The notes under the pieces: generated by a model | What the model was told of the DNA's origin: nothing | Database searches by the model: none | Seen by the model: only the letters and a program-made list of their open reading frames with translations | Translations under genes and position numbers: made by a program | Source of the DNA: Prevotella sp. | GTDB lineage: Bacteria; Bacteroidota; Bacteroidia; Bacteroidales; Bacteroidaceae | Assembly (NCBI GenBank): GCA_017389705.1 | Contig: JAFPEE010000153.1 | Coordinates: forward strand, 1-50,687 | Reading direction: 5' to 3' | DNA: 50,687 nt | In this document: positions 1-8,267 of the stretch, in pieces | Numbering within the stretch: the stretch's first letter is position 1 | How the letters are laid out: every line of letters starts with the position of its first letter

Positions 1-2343
1 AATGTCAGCGGTGCTACGGAAAAAGTCAACTACTTCGGTGGCATCAGCTACTTTAAGCAGGACGGTAACCTGGGCAAGCTCGACTACGACCGCTGGAACT
101 ATCGTGCCGGCATCGATGTGAAGATTTCCGACTATCTGTCTGCCAACCTGACCGTCAGCGGTGACTATGGCAAGAAGAACAAGCCCATGCTGAAGGTAGG
201 TGGTACAAGTGATGAGAAGGACTATAACCTGATGCTGACCCGTCCGGGCTATATCCCTGAGGAGGTTGACGGCTATTACATCCCAACCTATGGTCCCAGC
301 AACAGTGCCCGTGTACAGAACCAGAACTACTCGTTCATCGTTCTTCAGAACAATGGTGACTATACCCGCACCATGACTTCTAATCAGAACATCAATGCCA
401 GCTTGAGCTATGACTTCGGTTGGAGCAAGATTTTGAAAGGTTTGAAGTTGCGATTCTCTTATTCGAAGAGTATCAGTACAGACAAGAACAACCAGTATGG
501 TTCCAGCTATACGCTCTACCAGATGACCCGTCGCTATGGTAGCGGCAGTCACCTCTATACACCAACTAGCGGTGACGATCCTACTTTCGATTATCTGGAT
601 CAAAGCAACTTCAATGCGTTGAACCTGAACAATGGTGACATCCTGAGTCGTCAGATGATTCGTACGGACAACTACCAGATGAACTTCACGGCCCAATATC
701 AGCGTAAGTTCGGTAAGCATGACGTCAGCGCCCTGTTCTCAATAGAGAAGTCGGAGGCAGAGAGTGAGCTGACCTTAGCCAGCAAGACGATGCCTTATGA
801 GTTTACTACTGGACAGGACAACTCTGTGAAGAGCGGTAGTGAGGAAGATGCTCAGTTCCGTCGTTCGGAGAGTGGTACGCTGTCTTACATCGGACGTATC
901 AATTACGTTTATGCCGACCGCTATCTGTTTGAGTTCCTGCTCCGTTCGGATGCTTCTACTAAGTTTGCCCCAGCGAACTACTGGGGAACCTTCCCCGCTA
1001 TTTCTGCTGGTTGGGTAGTCAGCGAAGAACCTTGGTTCCAGAACACGAAGTGGCTGAAGTTCGTGGACTTCTTGAAGCTTCGTGCCAGCTGGGGTCTTAC
1101 CGGTCGTGATAACCTGACTCCCTGGCAGTGGATGCAGATTTATGCCCAGGATGCCAACCGTGGTGTTGTTTTTGGTGAGAACAGCGACTCTGGCAGCCGA
1201 ATCACCATCAACAAGAACAACTCGGCAGTCAATCCTGATGTTCACTGGGATAAGTCCTATAAGACAAACATCGGTCTGGACTTCCAGGTGCTGAACAAGC
1301 GTTTGGCTGTTACCCTCGAGTATTACTATGAGAAGAACCGCGAGATGCTGATGAATATTATGCAGACAGTTCCTGCTACCGTTGGTACACAGAGTGCCTC
1401 TACGAACATCGGTGAGATGAACAGTTGGGGTTGGGAATTAGGCATCACTTGGCGCGACAAGATTGGTAAGGACTTCAAGTATCGTGTAGGCCTCAATACA
1501 GGCTATCATGATAACGAAGTGCTGAACATGGACTGGGCAACACAGTATGTATATCGTCAGATTCGACCAGGCGGTCGTACCGACGTCGGTATGTGGGGCA
1601 TGCAGTGTATCGGTATGTTCCGTTCGTTCCAGGATATCGAGGAGTTCTTCGAGAAGTACAACATCACCTCTTACATGGGTATGACTAAGGACAAGGTTCG
1701 TCCTGGTATGCTGATTTATAAAGATGTACGCGGAGCCTACGACGAAGCCACTGATACCTATGCAGGTCCTGATGGTGTTGTAGATCGCGACAACGATCAG
1801 GTTTGCCTGTCTAACCGCTCGAATCCTTATGGTATGACGATGAACCTGCATGCCGACTGGAAGGGTATTGCCGTGACTGCTCAGATTGGAGCCAGCTGGG
1901 GTGGCTACACCACGCTGCCTTCTGCTGCTATCGGTATTCCTTCTACGTCCAATCTCGAGTTCTACAACATGCCTTCGTTCTGGAATCCCGACAACATGTA
2001 TTCTTATCAGGATGTCTTAGACGGTAGCGGCAACGTGGTTGTGAAGCAGAACCGTGACGCCCAGTATCCTAACCTGGCTTACGGCATCAACTCTGTTACC
2101 TCTAGTTTCTGGCGTGTCAGCGCTGCCAGTGTTCGTCTGAGCCGTCTGACTATTGCTTATACCTTGCCTAACAAGTGGTTCAAGAGTGTAGGTATCAAGA
2201 ATGTCCGTCTTAACATTACAGGTCAGAACCTGATTAACTTCTACAATCCGTATCCCGACAAGTTCACAAGCCCGATGGCTGGAACCTTTGGCAACTATCC
2301 TACCCTGCGTAAATGGGATGTTGGTGTGAATATGAGCTTCTAA
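1..2343 (+). CDS. SusC/RagA-family TonB-dependent outer-membrane transporter, 5'-truncated by window edge
   Basis: The frame is open from base 1, so the first in-frame GTG at 118 is not the true start and the gene begins outside the window. The 780 visible residues are the beta-barrel part of a SusC-like TonB-linked transporter. They show alternating aromatic and polar strands, repeated turn motifs such as RASWGLTGRDNL, and a last strand ending in Phe (DVGVNMSF), as usual for Bacteroidota barrels. Family members are about 1000-1100 residues, so the TonB box, plug and first strands are missing here. The protein should import oligosaccharides bound by the SusD partner that starts 22 nt downstream. 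No glycoside hydrolase follows directly, so the substrate cannot be named. Family call certain, substrate unknown. Confidence 0.96.
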   Translation, partial: NVSGATEKVNYFGGISYFKQDGNLGKLDYDRWNYRAGIDVKISDYLSANLTVSGDYGKKNKPMLKVGGTSDEKDYNLMLTRPGYIPEEVDGYYIPTYGPSNSARVQNQNYSFIVLQNNGDYTRTMTSNQNINASLSYDFGWSKILKGLKLRFSYSKSISTDKNNQYGSSYTLYQMTRRYGSGSHLYTPTSGDDPTFDYLDQSNFNALNLNNGDILSRQMIRTDNYQMNFTAQYQRKFGKHDVSALFSIEKSEAESELTLASKTMPYEFTTGQDNSVKSGSEEDAQFRRSESGTLSYIGRINYVYADRYLFEFLLRSDASTKFAPANYWGTFPAISAGWVVSEEPWFQNTKWLKFVDFLKLRASWGLTGRDNLTPWQWMQIYAQDANRGVVFGENSDSGSRITINKNNSAVNPDVHWDKSYKTNIGLDFQVLNKRLAVTLEYYYEKNREMLMNIMQTVPATVGTQSASTNIGEMNSWGWELGITWRDKIGKDFKYRVGLNTGYHDNEVLNMDWATQYVYRQIRPGGRTDVGMWGMQCIGMFRSFQDIEEFFEKYNITSYMGMTKDKVRPGMLIYKDVRGAYDEATDTYAGPDGVVDRDNDQVCLSNRSNPYGMTMNLHADWKGIAVTAQIGASWGGYTTLPSAAIGIPSTSNLEFYNMPSFWNPDNMYSYQDVLDGSGNVVVKQNRDAQYPNLAYGINSVTSSFWRVSAASVRLSRLTIAYTLPNKWFKSVGIKNVRLNITGQNLINFYNPYPDKFTSPMAGTFGNYPTLRKWDVGVNMSF

Positions 2344-2365
2344 TAATAATAGAAAAAAGAAAATT

Positions 2366-4615
2366 ATGAAAGCAATCAAATATTTCAGTTTCGGCCTGCT
2401 GTCGGCTTTCGCCCTGTCAGCTTGTAGCGATAAGTTCTTGGAGGAGAAAAAGAACTACGACAATGCGACTACCGACATCTACAACTATCTCAGTGGCTGT
2501 AACGGCCGTGTTAATGATATCTATGCATGGTGTCTGCCTGCCGTAGGTGATTTGACTACGGGTCAGAACTACCTTTCGGTGGCTGTTGGTGCTGCAGACA
2601 TAGCTGGTAAGTCCACCGAGGAGTATCATGGTTTCAGTGATTTCGTGAATCCGGAATTTGAACTGACTTCCATGAGCACGACAAACAGTGTACCCGACTT
2701 CTTCATGGGTAGCAATAACAATATCCAGACTTCAGTCTATGGACGTATCCGCAACATCAACGACTGTATTAAGGGTATTCAGGGCGGTTCTATCCCTGAG
2801 GAAGACAAGGAGGTGCTGCTGGGGCAGGTTTACTTCTTCCGTGCCTGGTGCTACTATAACCTCGTAAAGTGGTATGGTGGTGTACCCCTTATTACCGAAG
2901 TGTTGGAGCCTGTTGAGTCATCCTTCACTCCACGTTCAACCACCAAGGAGACCATCGATTTCATCCTTGATGACCTTGATCGTGCAGCTAGCATGCTGGA
3001 GGGAAAGGTATGGACTGGTTCCGACTTTGGCCGTGTAACCACCGGTACCGCTTTGGCGCTGAAGGGTCGCGTGTTGTTGCTGTGGGCAAGCCCCTTGTTT
3101 AACCGCAAGAACGATGAGAGCCGTTGGCAGACTGCCTATCAGGAGATGAAGGACGATCTGGACGACATCCAGGCTTGTGGCTACGGTCTCTATTCAACAG
3201 GTAGCAATGTGAATGGTTCTGACTTTGCCAAGCAGTTCCTCGTTGTCAGTGACAATCCTGAGGCAGTCTTCGTCACCCTGCATAACAATGTAGCTAGCGA
3301 CGACGGTTTGGACAACCAGAAGAACAACCGCTGGGAGCGCGACGTTCGTCCATCCAATACTGGTGGTGGTGGTAAGAATGCCGGTCTGGCACTGATTGAG
3401 ATGTTCCCCATGGCAGATGGTAAGATGGCTAATCTGAACACGCTCACTCCTCTTGACAAGGCTGGTAAGCGCAGCTATGCCAATACCTATTCCAAGTTGG
3501 AACGTAGTTCTTATGCCTACGACGAGTCAGCTCCCTACATGAATCGTGACCCACGTTTCTACCGTACATTTGCCTTCCCTGGCTTCCGCTGGGCTTATAG
3601 TGGTGATCCTACGCAGCGCGATAGTCATAATCCTTCGTATGATCAGGGTAAGAACTACGTAGTGTGGAACTACAAGTGGTACGTTGACCTAGACGATGCC
3701 GGTAATCCTGAAAGCGGCAATTCCTACAGTGCCGACAACCTTTATACTAGCAATGTAGGTGTCTATGTACGCAAGAAGAGCGATGATCTCGACGTCAGTG
3801 GTTCTCCCCTCTATAACTACCAGCCATTGGCAAGTAAGGGCGCTGGTCCTTTCTTCTCGCAGGCTCCCCTTATTGAGTTGCGCTATACCGAGGTGCTGAT
3901 GAATCTGGCTGAGGCTGCTTGTATGGCTGGTCACATGGACGAGGCTGTAGCAATCCTTCAGCAGATTCGTGCTCGTGTAGGTTACAAAGCAGAGAACAAC
4001 TATGGCTTGCAGGCTAATCTGACCAGTGATCAGGCTGCTTGTATGAGTGCTATCCTCTACGAGCGTCAGATAGAGTTCGCCTACGAGGGCAAGCGCTTCG
4101 ACGACATGCGTCGTTGGATGCTCTTCGACGGTGGTGCACAGCAGCCTCAGGGCGCTCCTGCCTCTTGGACCATGACAGGTTGGGGTGGAAATACTTGTAC
4201 TTGGCTGGGCTTCACTCCGATGAACGGTCAGCGTCGTGAGCGCGTAGAGTTCCGTACAGGCAATCAGTTCGGCGTAGGTACTGCCTACTGGGATGGCGAC
4301 CCACTAGTAAAGGCTGGTGTAGAGCGGCCTGCCGGTGTAGACTTCCGTAAGACAGATATCCAGACTCAACTCACTACTTTGAAGAGTTGGTATAACACCA
4401 ACCTCGTAACCCAGTATAAGAATGGTGACGGACAAGACTCACAACATAACCTTGAGTATATCAATTTCCGTCCTAAATACTACTTCCTGGGTCTGAGCAG
4501 TGGTGCACAGAATAACAACAAGGGTCTGCCCCAGACTATTGGTTGGGAAGACTATAACAACGGCGGTGCCCCAGGTACCTTCGACCCGCTGGCTGAAACA
4601 GTAGCTTCAGAGTAA
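2366..4615 (+). CDS. SusD/RagB-family surface glycan-binding lipoprotein
   Basis: This 749-residue protein starts with a lipoprotein signal peptide and lipobox LSAC, placing the lipidated Cys at residue 20. The following SDKFLEE is acidic, as in Bacteroidota surface-export signals, so it probably sits on the cell surface. SusD hallmarks are visible: the N-terminal CSDKFLEE stretch, a TPR-like helical region (GQVYFFRAWCYYNLVKWYGG), and the late segment ILYERQIEFAYEGKRFDDMR typical of the SusD C-terminal domain. It caps the SusC barrel encoded 22 nt upstream and captures glycan. At 749 residues it is longer than the usual 500-600. No gene follows in the same unit; a terminator-like hairpin lies 30 nt beyond the stop. 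The ligand is not predictable from sequence. Confidence 0.96.
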   Translation: MKAIKYFSFGLLSAFALSACSDKFLEEKKNYDNATTDIYNYLSGCNGRVNDIYAWCLPAVGDLTTGQNYLSVAVGAADIAGKSTEEYHGFSDFVNPEFELTSMSTTNSVPDFFMGSNNNIQTSVYGRIRNINDCIKGIQGGSIPEEDKEVLLGQVYFFRAWCYYNLVKWYGGVPLITEVLEPVESSFTPRSTTKETIDFILDDLDRAASMLEGKVWTGSDFGRVTTGTALALKGRVLLLWASPLFNRKNDESRWQTAYQEMKDDLDDIQACGYGLYSTGSNVNGSDFAKQFLVVSDNPEAVFVTLHNNVASDDGLDNQKNNRWERDVRPSNTGGGGKNAGLALIEMFPMADGKMANLNTLTPLDKAGKRSYANTYSKLERSSYAYDESAPYMNRDPRFYRTFAFPGFRWAYSGDPTQRDSHNPSYDQGKNYVVWNYKWYVDLDDAGNPESGNSYSADNLYTSNVGVYVRKKSDDLDVSGSPLYNYQPLASKGAGPFFSQAPLIELRYTEVLMNLAEAACMAGHMDEAVAILQQIRARVGYKAENNYGLQANLTSDQAACMSAILYERQIEFAYEGKRFDDMRRWMLFDGGAQQPQGAPASWTMTGWGGNTCTWLGFTPMNGQRRERVEFRTGNQFGVGTAYWDGDPLVKAGVERPAGVDFRKTDIQTQLTTLKSWYNTNLVTQYKNGDGQDSQHNLEYINFRPKYYFLGLSSGAQNNNKGLPQTIGWEDYNNGGAPGTFDPLAETVASE

Positions 4616-4646
4616 GCATACCAACGTTTACTAACCTTATACCGGT

Positions 4647-4680
4647 CAGGCTCCGCATTCCATTGCGGGGCCTGATTTCT
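4647..4680 (+). terminator. Rho-independent terminator after susD
   Basis: An 11-bp stem (4647-4657 with 4664-4674, one G-T wobble) closes a 6-nt loop and is followed by ATTTCTTT. It lies about 30 nt after the susD stop and should end the susCD transcript. Confidence 0.7.
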
Positions 4681-4700
4681 TTGCAAGGGGCTAGCTTAAT

Positions 4701-4760
4701 ATTCCCACTGTGGGAACGGAGTGTTCCCACAGTGGGAACGTGTCAGTCCCATGCTGGGAA
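4701..4760. repeat. Cluster of three TTCCCA..TGGGAA palindromes
   Basis: Two 15-nt units, TTCCCACTGTGGGAA (4702-4716) and TTCCCACAGTGGGAA (4724-4738), are each palindromic around one central base and are exact reverse complements of each other. A third, weaker unit TCCCATGCTGGGA follows at 4747-4759. The cluster lies between the susD terminator and the promoter of the next gene. It could be an operator, an RNA structure or a dispersed intergenic repeat. Unit starts are about 22 bp apart, so they fall roughly on one face of the helix. Confidence 0.75.
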
Positions 4761-4807
4761 TTCTTCTTGAGCTTAAGTGTCTTTCCGGATAAAATATTAG
4801 CCATTTG

Positions 4808-4839
4808 TTTGGCTGTTTCGTGGAAAAATGGTAATTTTG
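4808..4839 (+). promoter_or_regulatory. Bacteroidota-type promoter for the GlsB/YeaQ-like gene
   Basis: TTTG at 4808-4811, 20 nt, then TAATTTTG at 4832-4839. This fits the Bacteroidota -33/-7 consensus (TTTG, TAnnTTTG) and would give a leader of about 30 nt before the ATG at 4875. Confidence 0.75.
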
Positions 4840-4874
4840 CAGCGCTAATTATTTATAAATAGAAGATACGCAAA

Positions 4875-5114
4875 ATGGGAATTATCGGTTCAATTATTAT
4901 CGGATGTCTGGCTGGCTTTTGTGCTGGTAAGTTGATGAAGGGTGGAGGCTTTGGCTTCATAATGAATCTCGTGCTGGGACTCTTTGGTGGTCTGGTGGGT
5001 GGCTGGTTGTTTGATCAGCTGGGCATCACGTGGGGTGGTCTGCTCGGACAGTTGGGTACGGCTATCATAGGTGCTGTAGCCATCCTGTGGATTGCTTCGC
5101 TCATCAAGAAATGA
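4875..5114 (+). CDS. GlsB/YeaQ/YmgE-family small stress membrane protein
   Basis: A 79-residue, very hydrophobic, Gly-rich protein with three predicted membrane helices: residues about 3-20, 27-48 and 57-76, ending in LIKK. The glycine pattern (GSIIIGCLAGFCAGKLMKGGG, then LGLFGGLVGGWLFDQLG) matches the family also called transglycosylase-associated protein. Members are inner-membrane proteins of about 80 residues, often induced by stress, with no settled biochemical role. It is a single-gene unit with its own promoter and a strong hairpin 33 nt after the stop. Here GlsB is the stress-family name and is unrelated to the glycine-lipid GlsB further along the window. Confidence 0.93.
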   Translation: MGIIGSIIIGCLAGFCAGKLMKGGGFGFIMNLVLGLFGGLVGGWLFDQLGITWGGLLGQLGTAIIGAVAILWIASLIKK

Positions 5115-5147
5115 AGCGATTAGGAATCTGAGACCTTATTAATAAAT

Positions 5148-5190
5148 CAAAGGGGATGTGTCATTAACACATCCCCTTTGTTATTTCTTT
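5148..5190. terminator. Bidirectional terminator hairpin between convergent genes
   Basis: A perfect 13-bp stem (5148-5160 with 5168-5180) with a 7-nt loop is followed on the plus strand by TTATTTCTTTT. On the minus strand it is followed by an AT-rich tail, TTTATTAATAAGG. It separates the small membrane-protein gene from the convergent GH3 gene and should stop both transcripts. Confidence 0.88.
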
Positions 5191-5198
5191 TGGATTGT

Positions 5199-7532
5199 TT
5201 ATTGCTTCAGCAGGTTGAGGGCTTGCTTGGGAGCCATGACGTTGTTTGTCTTCTCGGTGTATTCTGCCAGCTTGAGAGTTGCGGACAGGGGCAGGTCGCG
5301 ACTGGAGGAGCCAATGCGGAAGGTGTACTGGCCAGCCTCGGTGAGCCACTGTGAGTTAGCCTCGTCGAAGGAAGCGAGGTCGCGAAGCTGTAAGCTCATG
5401 GTAAGTGTCTGACTCTCGCCAGGCTTCAGCTCGCGAGTCTTGGCGAAGGCCTTCAGTTCATGAGCGGGTTTTTCCAAACGCCCCTTGGGGGCAGTCACGT
5501 AGACCTGTGCCACTTCCTTGCCACTGACCTTGCCGGTATTCTTGACGGTAACGCTGATGTCCACTTGGCCAGCACGACTCTTCACCACGGGCTTCGAGAA
5601 CTCGAAGGTGGTATAGCTGAGTCCGAATCCGAAAGGATAGGCTACTTCCTTCTGGAAGGTGTCGAAGTAGCGATAGCCAACGTAGATGTCTTCCTCGTGG
5701 TTGGAGAAGTCCTCGCCTTTGATTTCAGATCCCCAGCCTAACATTTCGCGATAGGTGTACATGTCGTAGTCCTGTGGGAAGTTCTTGGTAGACTGATGGT
5801 CAGTGGCAGCGATGGGCCATGTCATGGTGAGCTTGCCGCTGGGGTTGGCCTTACCTGTCAGGACATCTGCTACGGAGTTGCCGCCTTCCTCGCCAGGTTG
5901 CCAAGCACAAAGGATGGCGTCCACACGGTCGCGCCATGAGCAAGTCTCCATGACGGAGCCTGAGTTGATGATGACGATGACGGGCTTGTCGGCAGCATGG
6001 AACTGATCGCTGACGCGGAATATCATGTCTTGCTCCTGCTGCGTCAGGTTGAACTCGCCGTTGATCTTACGGTCCATACCCTCGCCAGCTTGTCGTCCGA
6101 TGGTGATGATGGCAGCGTCAGCCTCTCCGAGCTCGTGGGCCACACAACGCTCAGAAATCTCTATCTCGTCGAGCTTAGGCTGGCCCTGGTCGAGGAACCA
6201 CATCATGGGGTTCTTGTCGGCCTTCAGCTTGGCCTTGGCATACTTCACATAGTTTTGGTAGATTTCTGTCAGCAATGGAGTAGTGCTGACGCCGACGTTC
6301 TTCAGACCCTGCACCATGTCGACCACGTAAGGCACGTTGACACATCCTGAACCCAAGCCGCCAGAGAAGAAGTCGTAGCTGTTGACGCCAAACAGGGCCA
6401 CCGTTTTGAGGTTGCGGATGGGCAACACTCCTGTATTCTTCAGCAGTACCATGCCCTCCGTGGAGCTTTGGCGTGTCACCTTGGCATGTGCCGTCAGGTC
6501 GGGCTTAGAGTACTTATAACCCTTGAAGCGTGGGGTCTTGACGATGTATTCCAGCATGCGGCGCACGTTTTGGTCAACATACTTGATATCGAGCTGACCG
6601 GCCTTCACAGCCTTCACGATGTCTTCAGCCTGCTCAGGGTAGCCAGGCATCATGAGGTCGTTGCCTGCCTCTACTTCCTGGGCTGTGGGCAGCTTGGCAC
6701 GTTTACCTGTCCAGTCGGTCATGATGATGCCCTTGAAACCCCACTCATCGCGCAGGATGGTGGTCAGCAGGTCCTTATTGCCCTGGGCATAGACACCATT
6801 AATAATATTGTACGACGACATCAGCGTCCATGGGTTTGACTGACGTACTGCAATCTCGAAGCCCTTTAGGTAAAGCTCTCTAAGGGCACGCTGTGAGAGA
6901 CGCTCGTCCACCTTGGTACGAGCTGACTCCTGTGAGTTGACGGCAAAGTGCTTGGCTGACACGCCGACACCCTGGCTCTGGATGCCCTTGATGACAGCAG
7001 CACCGATGAGTCCTGTGACGATGGGGTCTTCAGAATAGTATTCGAAATTACGTCCGCAGAGAGGCGAACGGTGCAGGTTCATGCCTGGACCGAGGATGAC
7101 ATCGCAACCATACTCCAAGGTCTCGTTGCCAATGGCCTGGCCTACCTGCTCCACCAGCTCTGTGTTCCATGTCGATGCCAGACAGGTGCCAACAGGGAAG
7201 CCTGTAGCATAATAAGTGCTAGGGTCGTTGTCGCGCTTGGGGTCGATATGTACGCCAGCGGGACCATCGGCAACCACCGTAGCGGGGATGCCCAGACGAG
7301 GAATCTCCACCGTTGTGCCAGCAGCACCAGGCACGTACTTTTTCTGATGGCCCAGCATGGCGCCAGAGCCAACAAAGGCATCGTTACCACCACCCACCAG
7401 TAGTTGGGCTTTCTCTTCAAGTGTCATGGCCTTCAGCACCTCGTCGATGTTGCCGGCATTCAGTTTGGGTTGCGCAGTCATTGTTGCTGTTGTTAGCAGG
7501 AGTACAGCTCCCGAGATGAATAGTTTCTTCAT
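5199..7532 (-). CDS. Secreted glycoside hydrolase family 3 protein (beta-glucosidase/beta-xylosidase type)
   Basis: 777 residues with a signal peptide ending at TMTAQ (about residue 21), so periplasmic or exported. The order is GH3 N-terminal barrel, GH3 C-terminal domain, then a fibronectin III-like C-terminal domain (from about VKSRAGQVDISVTVKNTGKVSG). KHFAVNSQE at about 194-202 is the GH3 substrate-binding motif, and D273 in IIMTDW is the predicted nucleophile. It should release terminal beta-linked glucose or xylose from oligosaccharides; exact specificity is not readable. It lies 10 nt downstream of the 215-residue gene on the same strand, so the two probably share a transcript. BglX-like architecture, but the symbol is withheld because Bacteroidota carry many GH3 paralogues. 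Confidence 0.95.
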   Translation of the reverse strand: MKKLFISGAVLLLTTATMTAQPKLNAGNIDEVLKAMTLEEKAQLLVGGGNDAFVGSGAMLGHQKKYVPGAAGTTVEIPRLGIPATVVADGPAGVHIDPKRDNDPSTYYATGFPVGTCLASTWNTELVEQVGQAIGNETLEYGCDVILGPGMNLHRSPLCGRNFEYYSEDPIVTGLIGAAVIKGIQSQGVGVSAKHFAVNSQESARTKVDERLSQRALRELYLKGFEIAVRQSNPWTLMSSYNIINGVYAQGNKDLLTTILRDEWGFKGIIMTDWTGKRAKLPTAQEVEAGNDLMMPGYPEQAEDIVKAVKAGQLDIKYVDQNVRRMLEYIVKTPRFKGYKYSKPDLTAHAKVTRQSSTEGMVLLKNTGVLPIRNLKTVALFGVNSYDFFSGGLGSGCVNVPYVVDMVQGLKNVGVSTTPLLTEIYQNYVKYAKAKLKADKNPMMWFLDQGQPKLDEIEISERCVAHELGEADAAIITIGRQAGEGMDRKINGEFNLTQQEQDMIFRVSDQFHAADKPVIVIINSGSVMETCSWRDRVDAILCAWQPGEEGGNSVADVLTGKANPSGKLTMTWPIAATDHQSTKNFPQDYDMYTYREMLGWGSEIKGEDFSNHEEDIYVGYRYFDTFQKEVAYPFGFGLSYTTFEFSKPVVKSRAGQVDISVTVKNTGKVSGKEVAQVYVTAPKGRLEKPAHELKAFAKTRELKPGESQTLTMSLQLRDLASFDEANSQWLTEAGQYTFRIGSSSRDLPLSATLKLAEYTEKTNNVMAPKQALNLLKQ

Positions 7533-7542
7533 AATTATAATA

Positions 7543-8190
7543 TTATAGGTAATATGCTTTCAGTTGCTCGGCATAGTCAGCCAGCTGGCGGGCATCGCCA
7601 TTGCCATAGCGCTGCCATACCTGTGTACAAGGCAGCAGGAGGTGGCTTAGTGACACGTCACGGCGATGGAGGTAGGGGTCGCAATGCTGGAAGACGTCGA
7701 GGACGTCGACCACCAGCGCAGTAGGAATGTGCAGCAGTCGGGCCAGTTCCTGCACTTCAGGGGTCTGACTGACCATGGTAGCTGGCGTGAGTCGGAAATA
7801 GAGGTCGAGCACAAGAATGAGCATGATGGGTGTAAGACGTTCATCTTCAGCCAAGGGACGAAAGTCGCGCTCGAAGGTCTCCTGTATGTCGACACCCTCA
7901 AAGAAATTGCCTCCGCTGTTGAAGCCCTTCATGCTGCGCAACAAGCTGACAGCACGGCTCAGACGCCGTGGGCTTTGGCTGTATTCCTGCCAGAGACGTT
8001 CTATACGGGGAGTACGCAGGCGGGCAATCTCACCCATTCGCTGATGTAGCTCCTGAGGGGTAATGTGCAACTCCAGACTCAGGTCTACCATGCTACGGCT
8101 AAACACTGGTTTGATGCCTACGGGACGGCGCAGATACTGCTGCATGAGCAGTAGCCAGTAGTCGTCTTGCCACAATTGTTTCTTTGCCAT
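7543..8190 (-). CDS. Conserved-looking protein of unknown function, 215 aa
   Basis: I do not recognise this family. The frame can be read from 8253, but the ATG at 8190 (MAKKQLWQDDYW) is preferred: the longer version would run through the promoter region and begins with an implausible Lys/Cys-rich stretch. The protein is soluble, mostly helical, with no signal peptide or membrane segment. It is rich in Leu, Arg and Gln and has three cysteines or fewer. A helical segment around ITPQELHQRMGEIARLRTPRIERLWQEY could be DNA- or protein-binding, but this is speculation. It is followed after 10 nt by the GH3 gene, so it may be the first gene of a two-gene unit. Cytosolic protein; function unknown. 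Confidence 0.8.
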   Translation of the reverse strand: MAKKQLWQDDYWLLLMQQYLRRPVGIKPVFSRSMVDLSLELHITPQELHQRMGEIARLRTPRIERLWQEYSQSPRRLSRAVSLLRSMKGFNSGGNFFEGVDIQETFERDFRPLAEDERLTPIMLILVLDLYFRLTPATMVSQTPEVQELARLLHIPTALVVDVLDVFQHCDPYLHRRDVSLSHLLLPCTQVWQRYGNGDARQLADYAEQLKAYYL

Positions 8191-8214
8191 TTGATGTACT
8201 TTTTTGTCTTTTAG

Positions 8215-8246
8215 TTTGCAAATATAACTATTTTTTTTTATATTTG
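8215..8246 (+). promoter_or_regulatory. Promoter for the tandem phosphatase genes
   Basis: TTTG at 8215-8218, a 20-nt spacer, and TATATTTG at 8239-8246 match the Bacteroidota consensus exactly. The ATG at 8268 follows after 21 nt with GGAAGAAAG just before it. This supports the start at 8268 rather than the longer open frame from 8184. Confidence 0.82.
8219..8226 (-). promoter_or_regulatory. Probable -7 element for the 215-aa gene / GH3 unit
   Basis: Minus-strand TATATTTG (8226 to 8219) lies about 29 nt before the ATG at 8190. A TTTG at 8254-8251 is 24 nt upstream, wider than usual. It sits back to back with the phosphatase promoter. Confidence 0.5.
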
Positions 8247-8267
8247 CACACAAATTGGAAGAAAGTT

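Noticed and set aside
1-4615. A complete polysaccharide utilisation locus around susCD
   Set aside because: No sugar enzyme or sensor gene is adjacent in the same unit; upstream genes lie outside the window, so a full PUL cannot be claimed.
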